Part shown: positions 51,035 to 58,538 of the stretch, one piece after another | Numbering within the stretch: position 1 is the first letter of the stretch | Layout: every line of letters starts with the position of its first letter | Origin: Bacillota bacterium | GTDB lineage: Bacteria; Bacillota; Clostridia; Christensenellales; Aristaeellaceae | Assembly (NCBI GenBank): GCA_023436585.1 | Contig: JAEZIN010000012.1 | Location: 1 to 64,000 of the forward strand | DNA: 64,000 nt | Direction of reading: 5' to 3' | The notes under the pieces: generated by a model | Told to the model about the DNA's origin: nothing | Databases searched by the model: none | The model's input: only the letters and a program-made list of their open reading frames with translations | Program-made: the position numbers and the translations under genes

Positions 51035-51562
51035 ATGAGAATAGAATTTGGTAATGCACTATCAAGGATACCAACTCTAGATATAATTACGCTGATTTTG
51101 TCAATCATAGCCATATTCGTAGCGGGCTTAGTTGGATATCTTCAATCTTCACAAATACGGATATCATCATTACTTGATCTAGAATCTCAATATTTCCGAG
51201 AGATATATTCAAAATACCTTCTAAAAAAGATACCAGAAGCTCTACAACAGATTTCTTTTCCAGAACAAAAAATTAGTGGTTCTGAGTCTTTACAGGAATG
51301 CCTTACAAACATGAGGCATGATTCTGCATATTACAGATGGACTAATCCAGAATTCTATCAAAAACTAAAAACTAGTATGTCTGATTTAGAAGATTATGTT
51401 GTCAATGCATCAAATCGTACGTTTGATCCAGAACTACAAACCGATTTTAATGCCAACGTGCAGGCGAAATTGAATATTATATACTCTACGATAACCAACT
51501 CATATCATGGGAAGTCATTAAAGCAGAGAAGATTTCATAAGACCGCTAAAAGAAATCCATAG
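51035..51562 (+). CDS. Single-span membrane protein of unknown function
   Basis: 175 residues. One strong hydrophobic helix (about 15-37, LDIITLILSIIAIFVAGLVG) is followed by a largely helical cytoplasmic part of about 135 residues and a basic tail (KQRRFHKTAKR). ATG 51035 follows GAGG by seven bases. Third gene of the operon with the ATPase and STAS-like protein. It would suit a membrane anchor or pore-type effector; no enzymatic motif is seen. Confidence 0.6.
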   Translation: MRIEFGNALSRIPTLDIITLILSIIAIFVAGLVGYLQSSQIRISSLLDLESQYFREIYSKYLLKKIPEALQQISFPEQKISGSESLQECLTNMRHDSAYYRWTNPEFYQKLKTSMSDLEDYVVNASNRTFDPELQTDFNANVQAKLNIIYSTITNSYHGKSLKQRRFHKTAKRNP

Positions 51563-51870
51563 TAAAGCTTGGACATCACCATCATGATCTTTAAGTGAAT
51601 TGTAAACTGTTACTATGCTGTTCTATGGTTAAGTTGGCATAAAAACCAAATCTCCAATTATATACTGCGCTTAGCAATAGTTAGTAGTGTAAATTAACCC
51701 ACAACTGTCAGGAAATGCACCATTATTATAAATGCCCAATTTATTGACTATATTTGAACCGAAAAATGGTGATATGGCTTATAGTTATGTCCCCATTATT
51801 TTTATATATCATAACTCGTTGACAGGATATGCACTAAACTAGTTGTTAACTTGCACAAACAATATCCTTA
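51563..51870. other. AT-rich intergenic tail of the island
   Basis: 308 bases with no open frame of note, no clear promoter and no strong hairpin. Composition matches the island. Confidence 0.6.
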
Positions 51871-53034
51871 CTAAATCCTCTTTTTAACACTAATTGCACC
51901 AAGTGTACATGCTTCCTGACAGCAGTAGCAGCGTATGCAGCGCTTGTAATCATACCTGGGCACTTTATCCACCTTGGGATTCAAAAAGATAGCCTTCCCA
52001 TCCACCGGGCAGCTTTTGACACATTCGCCGCAGCGGATGCACAGGCTTTGGTCAGCCACAGGCCGCTCCCGCAAGGCCGGTATCAAACGCGTCAGCCGGA
52101 AGGCATACCCCTTCGGGCCAGAGCCCCGGAACACATCAAAATCGGCCTTGCCATACCTATCCGCCGCCTGCTGGAAGGTGATCCTGCCATCCGGTGTGAT
52201 AATATCTATGTTGCTCTCATGCCATGTGCCGATGCCCGCCTGCTCGCCGGCCACATTGGTGGGAACCAGTGCCGGGGACAGGTTCACCAAGCGGCAGAAA
52301 ACGCTGTCCAGTGCCACTGGGTCTTGCGAAAAAAGCAGTACCTTCATCTCCACAGGTGTACCGGAGGATGGCCCGTTCCCTTCCATGGCGGCAATTCCAT
52401 CCATGATGTGCAGGCGTGGCTTCAAAAGCACGTTCAGGTCCGCCACCATCCTGGCAAACCGGATGGCATCGGGATACTTGGCATGGCCCGCTCCCTTGTT
52501 CAGCCCCAGGACGCAGCCGTACAGGTTTTTCACGGCGCCTGTCACCCGTTCCAGGGCATGCGTCTTCATCTTGCATAAGTTCAAAATGGCATCTGCTTCC
52601 AAAACACCGTTGCACAGCGTGAAATGCTTGCAAATCAAGCCATCCGGCGCATTGGCCTGCGTGCCGTGGGTAAAATCGGCCATAGGGATGCCAAGCGAAT
52701 GGGCCGCCTGTGCTATGCCGCAGCCCTCCGCCACCTTGGATACGCTGACGGACGTCGGCCCGGGCGAGTCGCCATAGGCGATGTTCGAAAAACCACTTTC
52801 CTGCAATAGTCTTACAACAGCCTTCAACACAGAAGGATGCGTTGTCATTGCCCTGGATGGCTCGGCTTTCCCCAGCATATTGGGCTTTAACAGCACTTTT
52901 TCCTCTTTGCCAAAAAACTTGTCTATGCCGCCCAGCAGCGATACGCCTTTGGCAACCGCCTGATAAACGCTTTCTTCCTCATAGGTGGCACATGGTACCA
53001 AAACAACGGTGCTCCTGCTTTTTTCCACCCGCAT
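51871..53034 (-). CDS. DUF362 protein with C-terminal 2[4Fe-4S] ferredoxin domain
   Basis: 387 residues. The DUF362 core covers about 1-310 (VLLKPNMLGKAEPSRAMTTHP, GDSPGPTSV, LNLCKMKTHALERVTGAVKNLYG). The tail has two cluster motifs, CIRCGECVKSCPVDG and CIRCYCCQEACTLG. In the second, the usual Pro after the fourth Cys is Thr and the last 15 or so codons are AT-rich, unlike the rest of the gene. ATG 53034 is chosen with GGGAG upstream. Function of DUF362 is not established; electron transfer is likely. Confidence 0.85.
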   Translation of the reverse strand: MRVEKSRSTVVLVPCATYEEESVYQAVAKGVSLLGGIDKFFGKEEKVLLKPNMLGKAEPSRAMTTHPSVLKAVVRLLQESGFSNIAYGDSPGPTSVSVSKVAEGCGIAQAAHSLGIPMADFTHGTQANAPDGLICKHFTLCNGVLEADAILNLCKMKTHALERVTGAVKNLYGCVLGLNKGAGHAKYPDAIRFARMVADLNVLLKPRLHIMDGIAAMEGNGPSSGTPVEMKVLLFSQDPVALDSVFCRLVNLSPALVPTNVAGEQAGIGTWHESNIDIITPDGRITFQQAADRYGKADFDVFRGSGPKGYAFRLTRLIPALRERPVADQSLCIRCGECVKSCPVDGKAIFLNPKVDKVPRYDYKRCIRCYCCQEACTLGAISVKKRI

Positions 53035-53109
53035 TCCCTCTCCCGCGCACATATTGCTCCAAGTGGTATTTTAACACAGATTCCCGAAGCTTGCTATGCA
53101 TGCTTTGGA

Positions 53110-53124
53110 GATTGTGATACAATC
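53110..53124 (+). promoter_or_regulatory. Palindrome over an extended -10 upstream of the MATE gene
   Basis: GATTGT-GAT-ACAATC is a perfect inverted repeat and contains TGA-TACAAT, an extended -10 on the plus strand. A repressor here would block the MATE promoter. About 55 bases before the ATG. Confidence 0.45.
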
Positions 53125-53179
53125 CATGTTACGGCCAAACAACTCATGGCGGCTTATTAATTGATAAAGAAGAATCATA

Positions 53180-54550
53180 ATGCGATTATTTGCAGGCAGG
53201 CGAAACGACGATCACTCCATGCTGTTTTCGGGAGAAGAACTGCGAAGATTAATGCTTCCCCTCTTGCTGGAGCAGCTTCTGGTCGTGGCCATGAGCATTA
53301 TCAATTCCGTGATGGTATCCTCCGTAGGCGAGGCGGCCGTTTCGGCAATCTCCCTTGTAGACAGCATCAACATATTGTTGATCAACGTATTTGCCGCCTT
53401 GGCTACGGGCGGCGCTGTGGTAACAGCCCAGTATCTTGGCCGCAGGGAATTCGATATGGCTGGCAGGGCGGCAAAGCAGCTTCTATACGTCATGCTGGCC
53501 GTATCCTTGCTGATCAGCGTGCTGTCCCTTTTTTTCTACCGCGGCTTACTGACGGCTGTCTTTCCCGGTGTGGAAACGGCCGTCATGGAGTATTCCCAAA
53601 CGTATTTCTTCATTATCCTATTCAGCTTTCCCTTCCTCTCCATATTCAACGGCGGTTCCGCCCTTTTGCGTGCAGTGGGTAATTCCAAGGCTTCCCTGAA
53701 TACAACGCTGATGATCAACCTGTTCAATGTGGCCGGCAACGCCTTGCTGATCTACGTTTTCCGCCTGGGCGTGGAAGGCGCGGCCATCGCTGCTCTTGTG
53801 TCCAGAATCATCGGTTCGGCCATCATGCTGCGCTTATTGAAGGATCCCCATCATCCGCTGCTGCGCATTCCCTCCCTTTTGAAGCTGGAATGGGAAGGGC
53901 AGATGGTGAAGCGCATTCTGGGCATAGGCATACCCAACGGGCTGGAGAACAGCCTTTTCCAGCTGGGCAAGATATTGCTGCAAAGCCTTGTGTCTTCCCT
54001 GGGCGGTGTGGCCATCGCGGCCAATGCGGTGGCAAGCAACCTGGCCGGATTTCAAACCATACCCGGATCCGCCGTCAGCCTGGCGCTGATTACAGTAGTA
54101 GGCAGGTGCGCTGGCGCAGGAGAGTGGGGCCAAGCCAGGCAGTATGTGAAAAAGCTGATGGGTTTTTCCTATCTTACCATGACACTGTTGGTCGGCGTGA
54201 TCCTGCTGGCCTGCCCTTCGGTGATACAAAGCTATGGCTTGAGCCCCGAAACGGCGGAAAGCGTAGGACAACTGATTCTTGTATACACCATCGTCTGCGC
54301 GTTCTTCTGGTCCTCCTCCTTCGCGCTGCCCAACGCCCTTAGGGCCGCCGGCGATGTGAAATTCACCATGGTCGTTTCCGGCCTGTCCATGCTGTTATTC
54401 CGTATAGGCTTCAGCTATCTTCTGGTGCAGGGCTTTCATATGGGCTTAATGGGCGTCTGGATCGCCATGATGATCGACTGGCTGGCCCGTTCAGCGGCAT
54501 TTTATGTCCGGTACAGATCCGGCCGCTGGGAGGGGCGCAATGTCCTCTGA
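53180..54550 (+). CDS. MATE-family efflux transporter
   Basis: 456 residues, twelve hydrophobic segments in two homologous halves. N-terminal ELRRLMLPLLLEQLLVVAMSIINSVMVSSVGEAAVSAISLV and the central repeat GIPNGLENSLFQLGKILLQSLVSSLGGVAIAANAVASNLA are typical of MATE proteins of Clostridia. It exports cationic drugs or metabolites using Na+ or H+. Single gene, ending at a bidirectional terminator. Confidence 0.92.
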   Translation: MRLFAGRRNDDHSMLFSGEELRRLMLPLLLEQLLVVAMSIINSVMVSSVGEAAVSAISLVDSINILLINVFAALATGGAVVTAQYLGRREFDMAGRAAKQLLYVMLAVSLLISVLSLFFYRGLLTAVFPGVETAVMEYSQTYFFIILFSFPFLSIFNGGSALLRAVGNSKASLNTTLMINLFNVAGNALLIYVFRLGVEGAAIAALVSRIIGSAIMLRLLKDPHHPLLRIPSLLKLEWEGQMVKRILGIGIPNGLENSLFQLGKILLQSLVSSLGGVAIAANAVASNLAGFQTIPGSAVSLALITVVGRCAGAGEWGQARQYVKKLMGFSYLTMTLLVGVILLACPSVIQSYGLSPETAESVGQLILVYTIVCAFFWSSSFALPNALRAAGDVKFTMVVSGLSMLLFRIGFSYLLVQGFHMGLMGVWIAMMIDWLARSAAFYVRYRSGRWEGRNVL

Positions 54551-54559
54551 TCCAAATAA

Positions 54560-54593
54560 AAAACGCTTGGATGCGTGAACATCCAAGCGTTTT
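54560..54593. terminator. Bidirectional terminator between MATE gene and ogt
   Basis: Perfect 14-bp inverted repeat AAAACGCTTGGATG / CATCCAAGCGTTTT with a 6-base loop and T-rich ends on both strands. Confidence 0.93.
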
Positions 54594-54594
54594 C

Positions 54595-55065
54595 TTATAC
54601 CCGCTTCCCCTTTTCCAGGGCCAGCAGCTTTTCTTTCATCGGCAGGCCTCCACCATATCCAACCAGGCTCCCGTTGGCGCCAATCACACGGTGGCATGGA
54701 ATGATCACCGGGATGGGGTTGCGGTTATTGGCCAGCCCCACCGCGCGGGCCGCGCCGGGCTTGCCGATATTCCCAGCCAGCTTCCCATAGGAGGATGTTT
54801 CCCCATATGGAATCTTCATTAGCTCCTCCCACACCCGTTTCTGAAAATCTGTCCCCTCGGGCGAAAGCGGCAGATCGAAAGCACTCCGCTTTCCTTGCAG
54901 GTACTCCTGAAGCTGGATAGCAGCCTTTTTCAGCGTTTCTGTTTCCTCCCTGAGCATCTGGTCCGGCACCTGCTCCCCGGAGAAGAAGAGATTCGTCACC
55001 CTTCCGTGCTCCTCCGCAATGGCCACTTGCCCCAGCTCTGTTTCATATGCCCATACATGCTTCAT
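54595..55065 (-). CDS. ogt: Methylated-DNA-protein-cysteine methyltransferase
   Basis: 156 residues. Active-site PCHRVIGANGSLVGYGGG with the acceptor Cys, preceded by the helix-turn-helix segment FQKRVWEELMKIPYGETSSYGKLAG. It repairs O6-alkylguanine in a suicide reaction. First of several repair-related genes on this strand, though no LexA box precedes it. Confidence 0.96.
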   Translation of the reverse strand: MKHVWAYETELGQVAIAEEHGRVTNLFFSGEQVPDQMLREETETLKKAAIQLQEYLQGKRSAFDLPLSPEGTDFQKRVWEELMKIPYGETSSYGKLAGNIGKPGAARAVGLANNRNPIPVIIPCHRVIGANGSLVGYGGGLPMKEKLLALEKGKRV

Positions 55066-55126
55066 GACAATGCTTCCTTTCTGTGTACGCTATCCCTATT
55101 ATACCAAAATTCGAAATCAATGAAAA

Positions 55127-55378
55127 TCAGGCATGCTTCTGCTCCACAAACCACCTGTTTCCTGCCTGATACAGATATGTTATCCGGCTGCCGATGCACA
55201 CCGTATACCGAAGACCCGCCGCACTGGCGGGGAGGCTAACGCCGGGCCGGACATCCAGTACATTTTGAACCGAATAGCGGATGCCGTCATTCCAGATGAT
55301 GCAGGTCGGGTGCACCGAACCATCTTCCGAAAACCATGCCTCCACACGTACATATGTTTTTGCTGCTTCTGCTGCCAT
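55127..55378 (-). CDS. Small conserved SOS-controlled protein of unknown function
   Basis: 83 residues, beta-rich, with VEAWFSEDGSVHPTCIIW early and RYTVCIGSRITYLYQ then RWFVE at the end. I recall similar small proteins near SOS repair genes of Firmicutes but know no function. ATG 55378 has AGGA five bases upstream; ATG 55405 is less likely. A LexA box lies inside its promoter spacer, which places it in the DNA-damage regulon. Confidence 0.7.
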   Translation of the reverse strand: MAAEAAKTYVRVEAWFSEDGSVHPTCIIWNDGIRYSVQNVLDVRPGVSLPASAAGLRYTVCIGSRITYLYQAGNRWFVEQKHA

Positions 55379-55411
55379 CTCTATCCTGCCCCTGCCATTC
55401 ATCACATAGAT

Positions 55412-55440
55412 AGTATAGCAAACATTTGTTCTCTTTTAAA
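55412..55440 (-). promoter_or_regulatory. Promoter with LexA box ahead of the 83-residue gene
   Basis: Minus strand TTTAAA (55435-55440) and TATACT (55412-55417), spacer 17. The spacer holds AGAACAAATGTTTG (55419-55432), two mismatches from CGAACNNNNGTTCG, the Gram-positive LexA consensus. Confidence 0.7.
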
Positions 55441-55482
55441 GGGCGGAATGTGTGCAGATAGCACCTCAAACGGTGCATAAGT

Positions 55483-56235
55483 CTATAGCAGGTCGCGCAT
55501 TTCGGTCATGTTCTCCCAGTACCGCTTGGGCATATGCGTCATGCGGCATTTGGGGTTGTAACGGTCCTCGATGGCGATGGTTCTATAAAACTGCCGCCAC
55601 AGGGCACGGTACCGCTCCTCGGTATCTGATGCCTCGGGCAGCAGGGACTCCTCAAGCTGCACGAGCTCCATTTTCCCATCCTGATAATACAGCGCCGCCT
55701 TATGGGTCTTGTCATAGATGGCAAATGTTTCGTTCTGGTACCGGTCGGTGAAATGCCCCGCGATGAACGGCAGTATAAAGTTTTTGGGGCTGATGGCAGC
55801 CACCAGCTTGCCATCGCAATCGGAGAACCTTACGAAGCCCGTCAGCAAATGACCTTCGCGCAGCAGATGGCGTTCCGCTTCCAAAAGGGATGCCACATCC
55901 GGATGGGCCAGCATATCCGTTACCTTGGGTCCCATAGAAAACGCCAGCAGCGCAAAGCGCAGCAAGGCGATTTCTCTCTCAGGCATGCAGCTGTAAAACG
56001 CGGTCCGCATCAGGTCAAATGCGCGCTGGGACACCTTCTTAAGCAGTGCGTCGCTTACCCTTTGTGCCTTTTTCAAATCTGTCTGTACACGCTTTCGAAA
56101 GAAAAGCGCCATTTGCGCCTCTCCCTCTGCCTGAATGGCAAAAGGCATCTCATGCGCATAGACGCTTTCATGAACGCAGCACAAAAAACCCGGCAGGCTG
56201 CCGTCGTACAGATACACCACTTCACTTTGCTTCAT
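55483..56235 (-). CDS. TIGR03915-type DNA metabolism protein
   Basis: 250 residues. Opens with VVYLYDGSLPGFLCCVHESVY and ends with RMTHMPKRYWENMTEM, both typical of the family that accompanies the radical-SAM protein upstream, and in many bacteria a uracil-DNA-glycosylase-like gene or fusion. Its ATG shares the A of the radical-SAM TGA (TGATG), so the two are coupled. Role in DNA repair is inferred from context; no catalytic motif is recognised. Confidence 0.85.
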   Translation of the reverse strand: MKQSEVVYLYDGSLPGFLCCVHESVYAHEMPFAIQAEGEAQMALFFRKRVQTDLKKAQRVSDALLKKVSQRAFDLMRTAFYSCMPEREIALLRFALLAFSMGPKVTDMLAHPDVASLLEAERHLLREGHLLTGFVRFSDCDGKLVAAISPKNFILPFIAGHFTDRYQNETFAIYDKTHKAALYYQDGKMELVQLEESLLPEASDTEERYRALWRQFYRTIAIEDRYNPKCRMTHMPKRYWENMTEMRDLL

Positions 56236-57572
56236 CAATGGCTTTGGGTCAGGCACAGTACAGCCTCCTCCACCGCGCTTTGAATGCTCCATGTTTGTCC
56301 GCCGGCCGGCAAATTCAGCCCGTATTTGGACATATCGGGAAAAAGTGTGAGCTGTTCCATACCAAAGGCATGAAGATTGGGGTCAATAAGCGCCCGCACC
56401 GTGGCCTCACGGCCCGCCTTCATGCCCAAAGGCAGATCGCCGGTGCGTATAAAGTACTGGGCCCGCTTCAATACAACGCCTATACGCTTGAGCGCCGTCA
56501 GGTCCAGCCTGCTGTTTTTTCGGGCTGTCACTATGCGCCGGGCACTGGTGGGGCCGATACCGGGCACCCTTAGCAGCTCGGCCAGGGAGGCGGTATTCAC
56601 ATCCACCGGAAAAAACTGCATATTGTGCACTGCCCAGTTGCACTTGGGATCCAGATAAGGATTAAAATTGGGCGTTTGCTCGCTTAAAATCTCATCCGCG
56701 GTAAACTGGTACTGGCGAAGAAGAAAATCCGCCTGATACAGCCTGTGCTCCCTTAACAGCTGCGGCTTTGTATTCAAGGACGGCAGCATGGTATCCTCCA
56801 CCGCGGGGATATAAGCGGAGTAGAAAACACGCTTCAGCTGGTATTTATCATACAGGCCGGAGGACAGCTTTAAAATGTGATAATCGGTTTCCGGGCTTGC
56901 GCCGATAATCATCTGCGTCGCCTGGCCGGCGGGCACAAAACGCGGCGCGCTTTTGTATCGCACAATTTCCTGGCTGCTTGTTTCGATGCATTTGCGAATC
57001 TGCGTCATAGGTGCCAGAATGGCCTTCTTCGTCTTGTTGGGAGCCAGCCGCATGAGGCTTTCCTCGCTGGGAAGCTCTATGTTGATGCTCAGCCGGTCCG
57101 CCAGGATTCCCAGCCGTTGTACCAATTCGTCCGACGCGCCTGGAATGGTTTTGCAGTGGATGTATCCCCAGAACTGATACTTGTGCCGCAATATCTCCAA
57201 AGCCCGTATCATCTGTTCCATGGTATGGTCCGGGCTTTTCAGCACACCGCTGGAAAGGAACAGGCCTTCAATATAGTTCCGGCGGTAGAACTGTATGGTC
57301 AGCTCGGCCAATTCAGTGGGCGTAAAAGCGGTTCTGGGCACATCGTTGGTGCAGCGGTTGACGCAGTATTTGCAGTCGTATATGCAATGGTTGCTAAATA
57401 GTACCTTCAATAGCGACACGCACCGCCCGTCCGCCGCGAACGTATGGCAGCAGCCGGCCGCTACGGCACTGCCGATTCCTTTCCCGCCGGGCCTGTCCAC
57501 CCCGGACGAGGTGCAGGCGGCGTCATACTTGGCGCTGTCCGCAAGTATCGTAAGCTTGTCCATCAGATCCAT
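56235..57572 (-). CDS. Putative DNA-repair radical SAM protein (TIGR03916-type)
   Basis: 445 residues. Radical-SAM motif CIYDCKYC (Cys triad) after SLLKVLFSNH, and a C-terminal helix-hairpin-helix (SLAELLRVPGIGPTSARRIV) for DNA binding. An additional early AAGCCHTFAADGRCVSL Cys cluster is typical of this group. ATG 57572 is preferred, six bases after AGGTG; GTG 57581 is the alternative. Controlled by a near-perfect LexA box. Likely acts on damaged or modified DNA together with the next gene. Confidence 0.88.
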   Translation of the reverse strand: MDLMDKLTILADSAKYDAACTSSGVDRPGGKGIGSAVAAGCCHTFAADGRCVSLLKVLFSNHCIYDCKYCVNRCTNDVPRTAFTPTELAELTIQFYRRNYIEGLFLSSGVLKSPDHTMEQMIRALEILRHKYQFWGYIHCKTIPGASDELVQRLGILADRLSINIELPSEESLMRLAPNKTKKAILAPMTQIRKCIETSSQEIVRYKSAPRFVPAGQATQMIIGASPETDYHILKLSSGLYDKYQLKRVFYSAYIPAVEDTMLPSLNTKPQLLREHRLYQADFLLRQYQFTADEILSEQTPNFNPYLDPKCNWAVHNMQFFPVDVNTASLAELLRVPGIGPTSARRIVTARKNSRLDLTALKRIGVVLKRAQYFIRTGDLPLGMKAGREATVRALIDPNLHAFGMEQLTLFPDMSKYGLNLPAGGQTWSIQSAVEEAVLCLTQSH

Positions 57573-57599
57573 GAGTTTCACCTGCCATCCATAGATACA

Positions 57600-57647
57600 A
57601 GAACATTTGTTCGCTTTTATTATACGCGAAAATGATGAGAATGTAAA
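57600..57647 (-). promoter_or_regulatory. Promoter with LexA box ahead of the radical-SAM cassette
   Basis: Minus strand TTTACA (57642-57647) and a perfect TATAAT (57619-57624), spacer 17. Directly downstream lies CGAACAAATGTTCT (57600-57613), one mismatch from the LexA consensus, covering the start of transcription. Confidence 0.85.
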
Positions 57648-57671
57648 GCAAAAAATATTTTTCAGGAGGTG

Positions 57672-57725
57672 TTGACATTTAAAAAATCCCAGATATAATT
57701 AAACTCGTTTAAAACATATTTAAAC
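57672..57725 (+). promoter_or_regulatory. TetR gene promoter and operator palindrome
   Basis: TTGACA (57672-57677) and TATAAT (57694-57699), spacer 16. Downstream is GTTTAAA-ACATA-TTTAAAC (57707-57725), 7-bp arms, a likely operator for the regulator that follows. Confidence 0.75.
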
Positions 57726-57778
57726 ATGAAAAGGAGTGGTCAGATATCTCACGAAATGAAGACGCGAAGCAAGCGCTG

Positions 57779-58324
57779 ATGGATGCGGCAATATCGCTGA
57801 TGCGTGAAACGCAGGACCCGCAGCGCCTGACAGTGCGGCAGATCGCCGAACGCGCCGGTGTAAATTCCGCGCTTGTCAGCTACTATTACGGTTCCAAAGA
57901 AGATTTGATCCATGCGGCGGTGGATGCCATTCTGCGCGCAGAGGCGGGAAACTGGCTTGCCCCGCCGGATAATGAGGCTGATCCTATAAAACGCCTCAAG
58001 GAAATGCTGAGGCAAATGTCCGACATGGTGATTGGCTACTTTCAATTCACAAAGGTGTCGTTGGAGTTTGCTCTCACGCAAGGCGGGGCGGAGGTTGCCC
58101 AAATGATCCTTCCGCTCTTGCGGGCCATTGACCCTGGCAGGGATGAAAGGGAAGTCCGCCTTTTGTCCTTCGTCTTCATCTCCGGCCTGCAGTCGGTACT
58201 GGTCCGCCAGGAAACCTTCCGCAGCTATACCGGGTATGACCTTTTTGATAAAACACAGCGGGATGAAATACTGGATAAACTTGTGGATACCATCATCGCA
58301 TCACCAATAGAAAAAAAGGAGTAA
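57779..58324 (+). CDS. TetR-family regulator
   Basis: 181 residues from the ATG. The HTH is LTVRQIAERAGVNSALVSYYYGSKEDLI. The start is odd: the ATG at 57779 has no ribosome site, and AAAGGAG at 57730-57736 lies 42 bases away. Reading upstream in frame from an ATC at 57746 gives ISRNEDAKQALMDAA, a normal TetR start, with proper spacing from AAAGGAG. So either a rare ATC start is used or the base was misread. It is followed five bases later by a small membrane protein, and a palindrome in its leader suggests self-regulation. Confidence 0.82.
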   Translation: MDAAISLMRETQDPQRLTVRQIAERAGVNSALVSYYYGSKEDLIHAAVDAILRAEAGNWLAPPDNEADPIKRLKEMLRQMSDMVIGYFQFTKVSLEFALTQGGAEVAQMILPLLRAIDPGRDEREVRLLSFVFISGLQSVLVRQETFRSYTGYDLFDKTQRDEILDKLVDTIIASPIEKKE

Positions 58325-58329
58325 AGAAA

Positions 58330-58536
58330 ATGAAAACCATTGTTACAATATTGGCCATACTGGATATCATCCTGCTTCTGTCTACCATGATCTGCGGGCT
58401 TTGGATTTCCGGCCAGAACCTGTCGGGAGAGGAATTGGCTTCCTCCCGTAAATTCCACCGCGGCATTTCCATTGCCACCATCCTTTTATCCATTGTAGTA
58501 ATATTGTGGATGCTGCTTGCCTATGTCCGCCATTGA
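58330..58536 (+). CDS. Small two-helix membrane protein
   Basis: 68 residues with two hydrophobic helices (about 3-27 and 46-66) and a polar loop with LSGEELASSRKFHRG. It begins five bases after the TetR stop, with AAGGAG upstream. Partner or target of the regulator; function not known. Confidence 0.7.
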   Translation: MKTIVTILAILDIILLLSTMICGLWISGQNLSGEELASSRKFHRGISIATILLSIVVILWMLLAYVRH

Positions 58537-58538
58537 TA

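Larger units (their letters stand above)
49010..51918. mobile_element. AT-rich genomic island inserted at a gene 3' end
   Basis: Composition shifts abruptly to AT-rich between the liv operon and the DUF362 gene. Both edges carry a related 18-base segment: TTCCTGGCAACAGTGACA at 49010-49027 and TTCCTGACAGCAGTAGCA at 51913-51930, 14 of 18 identical. The GC-rich original 3' end of the DUF362 gene lies outside the left edge, and the intact gene now ends in AT-rich codons. Cargo: zinc-ribbon protein, GHKL ATPase, STAS-like protein, membrane protein. No integrase or transposase is present, so the mechanism of entry is unknown. Confidence 0.55.

Noticed and set aside
48863..51870. Integrase or transposase within the AT-rich island
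   Set aside because: All frames were read; no tyrosine/serine recombinase or DDE signature appears.
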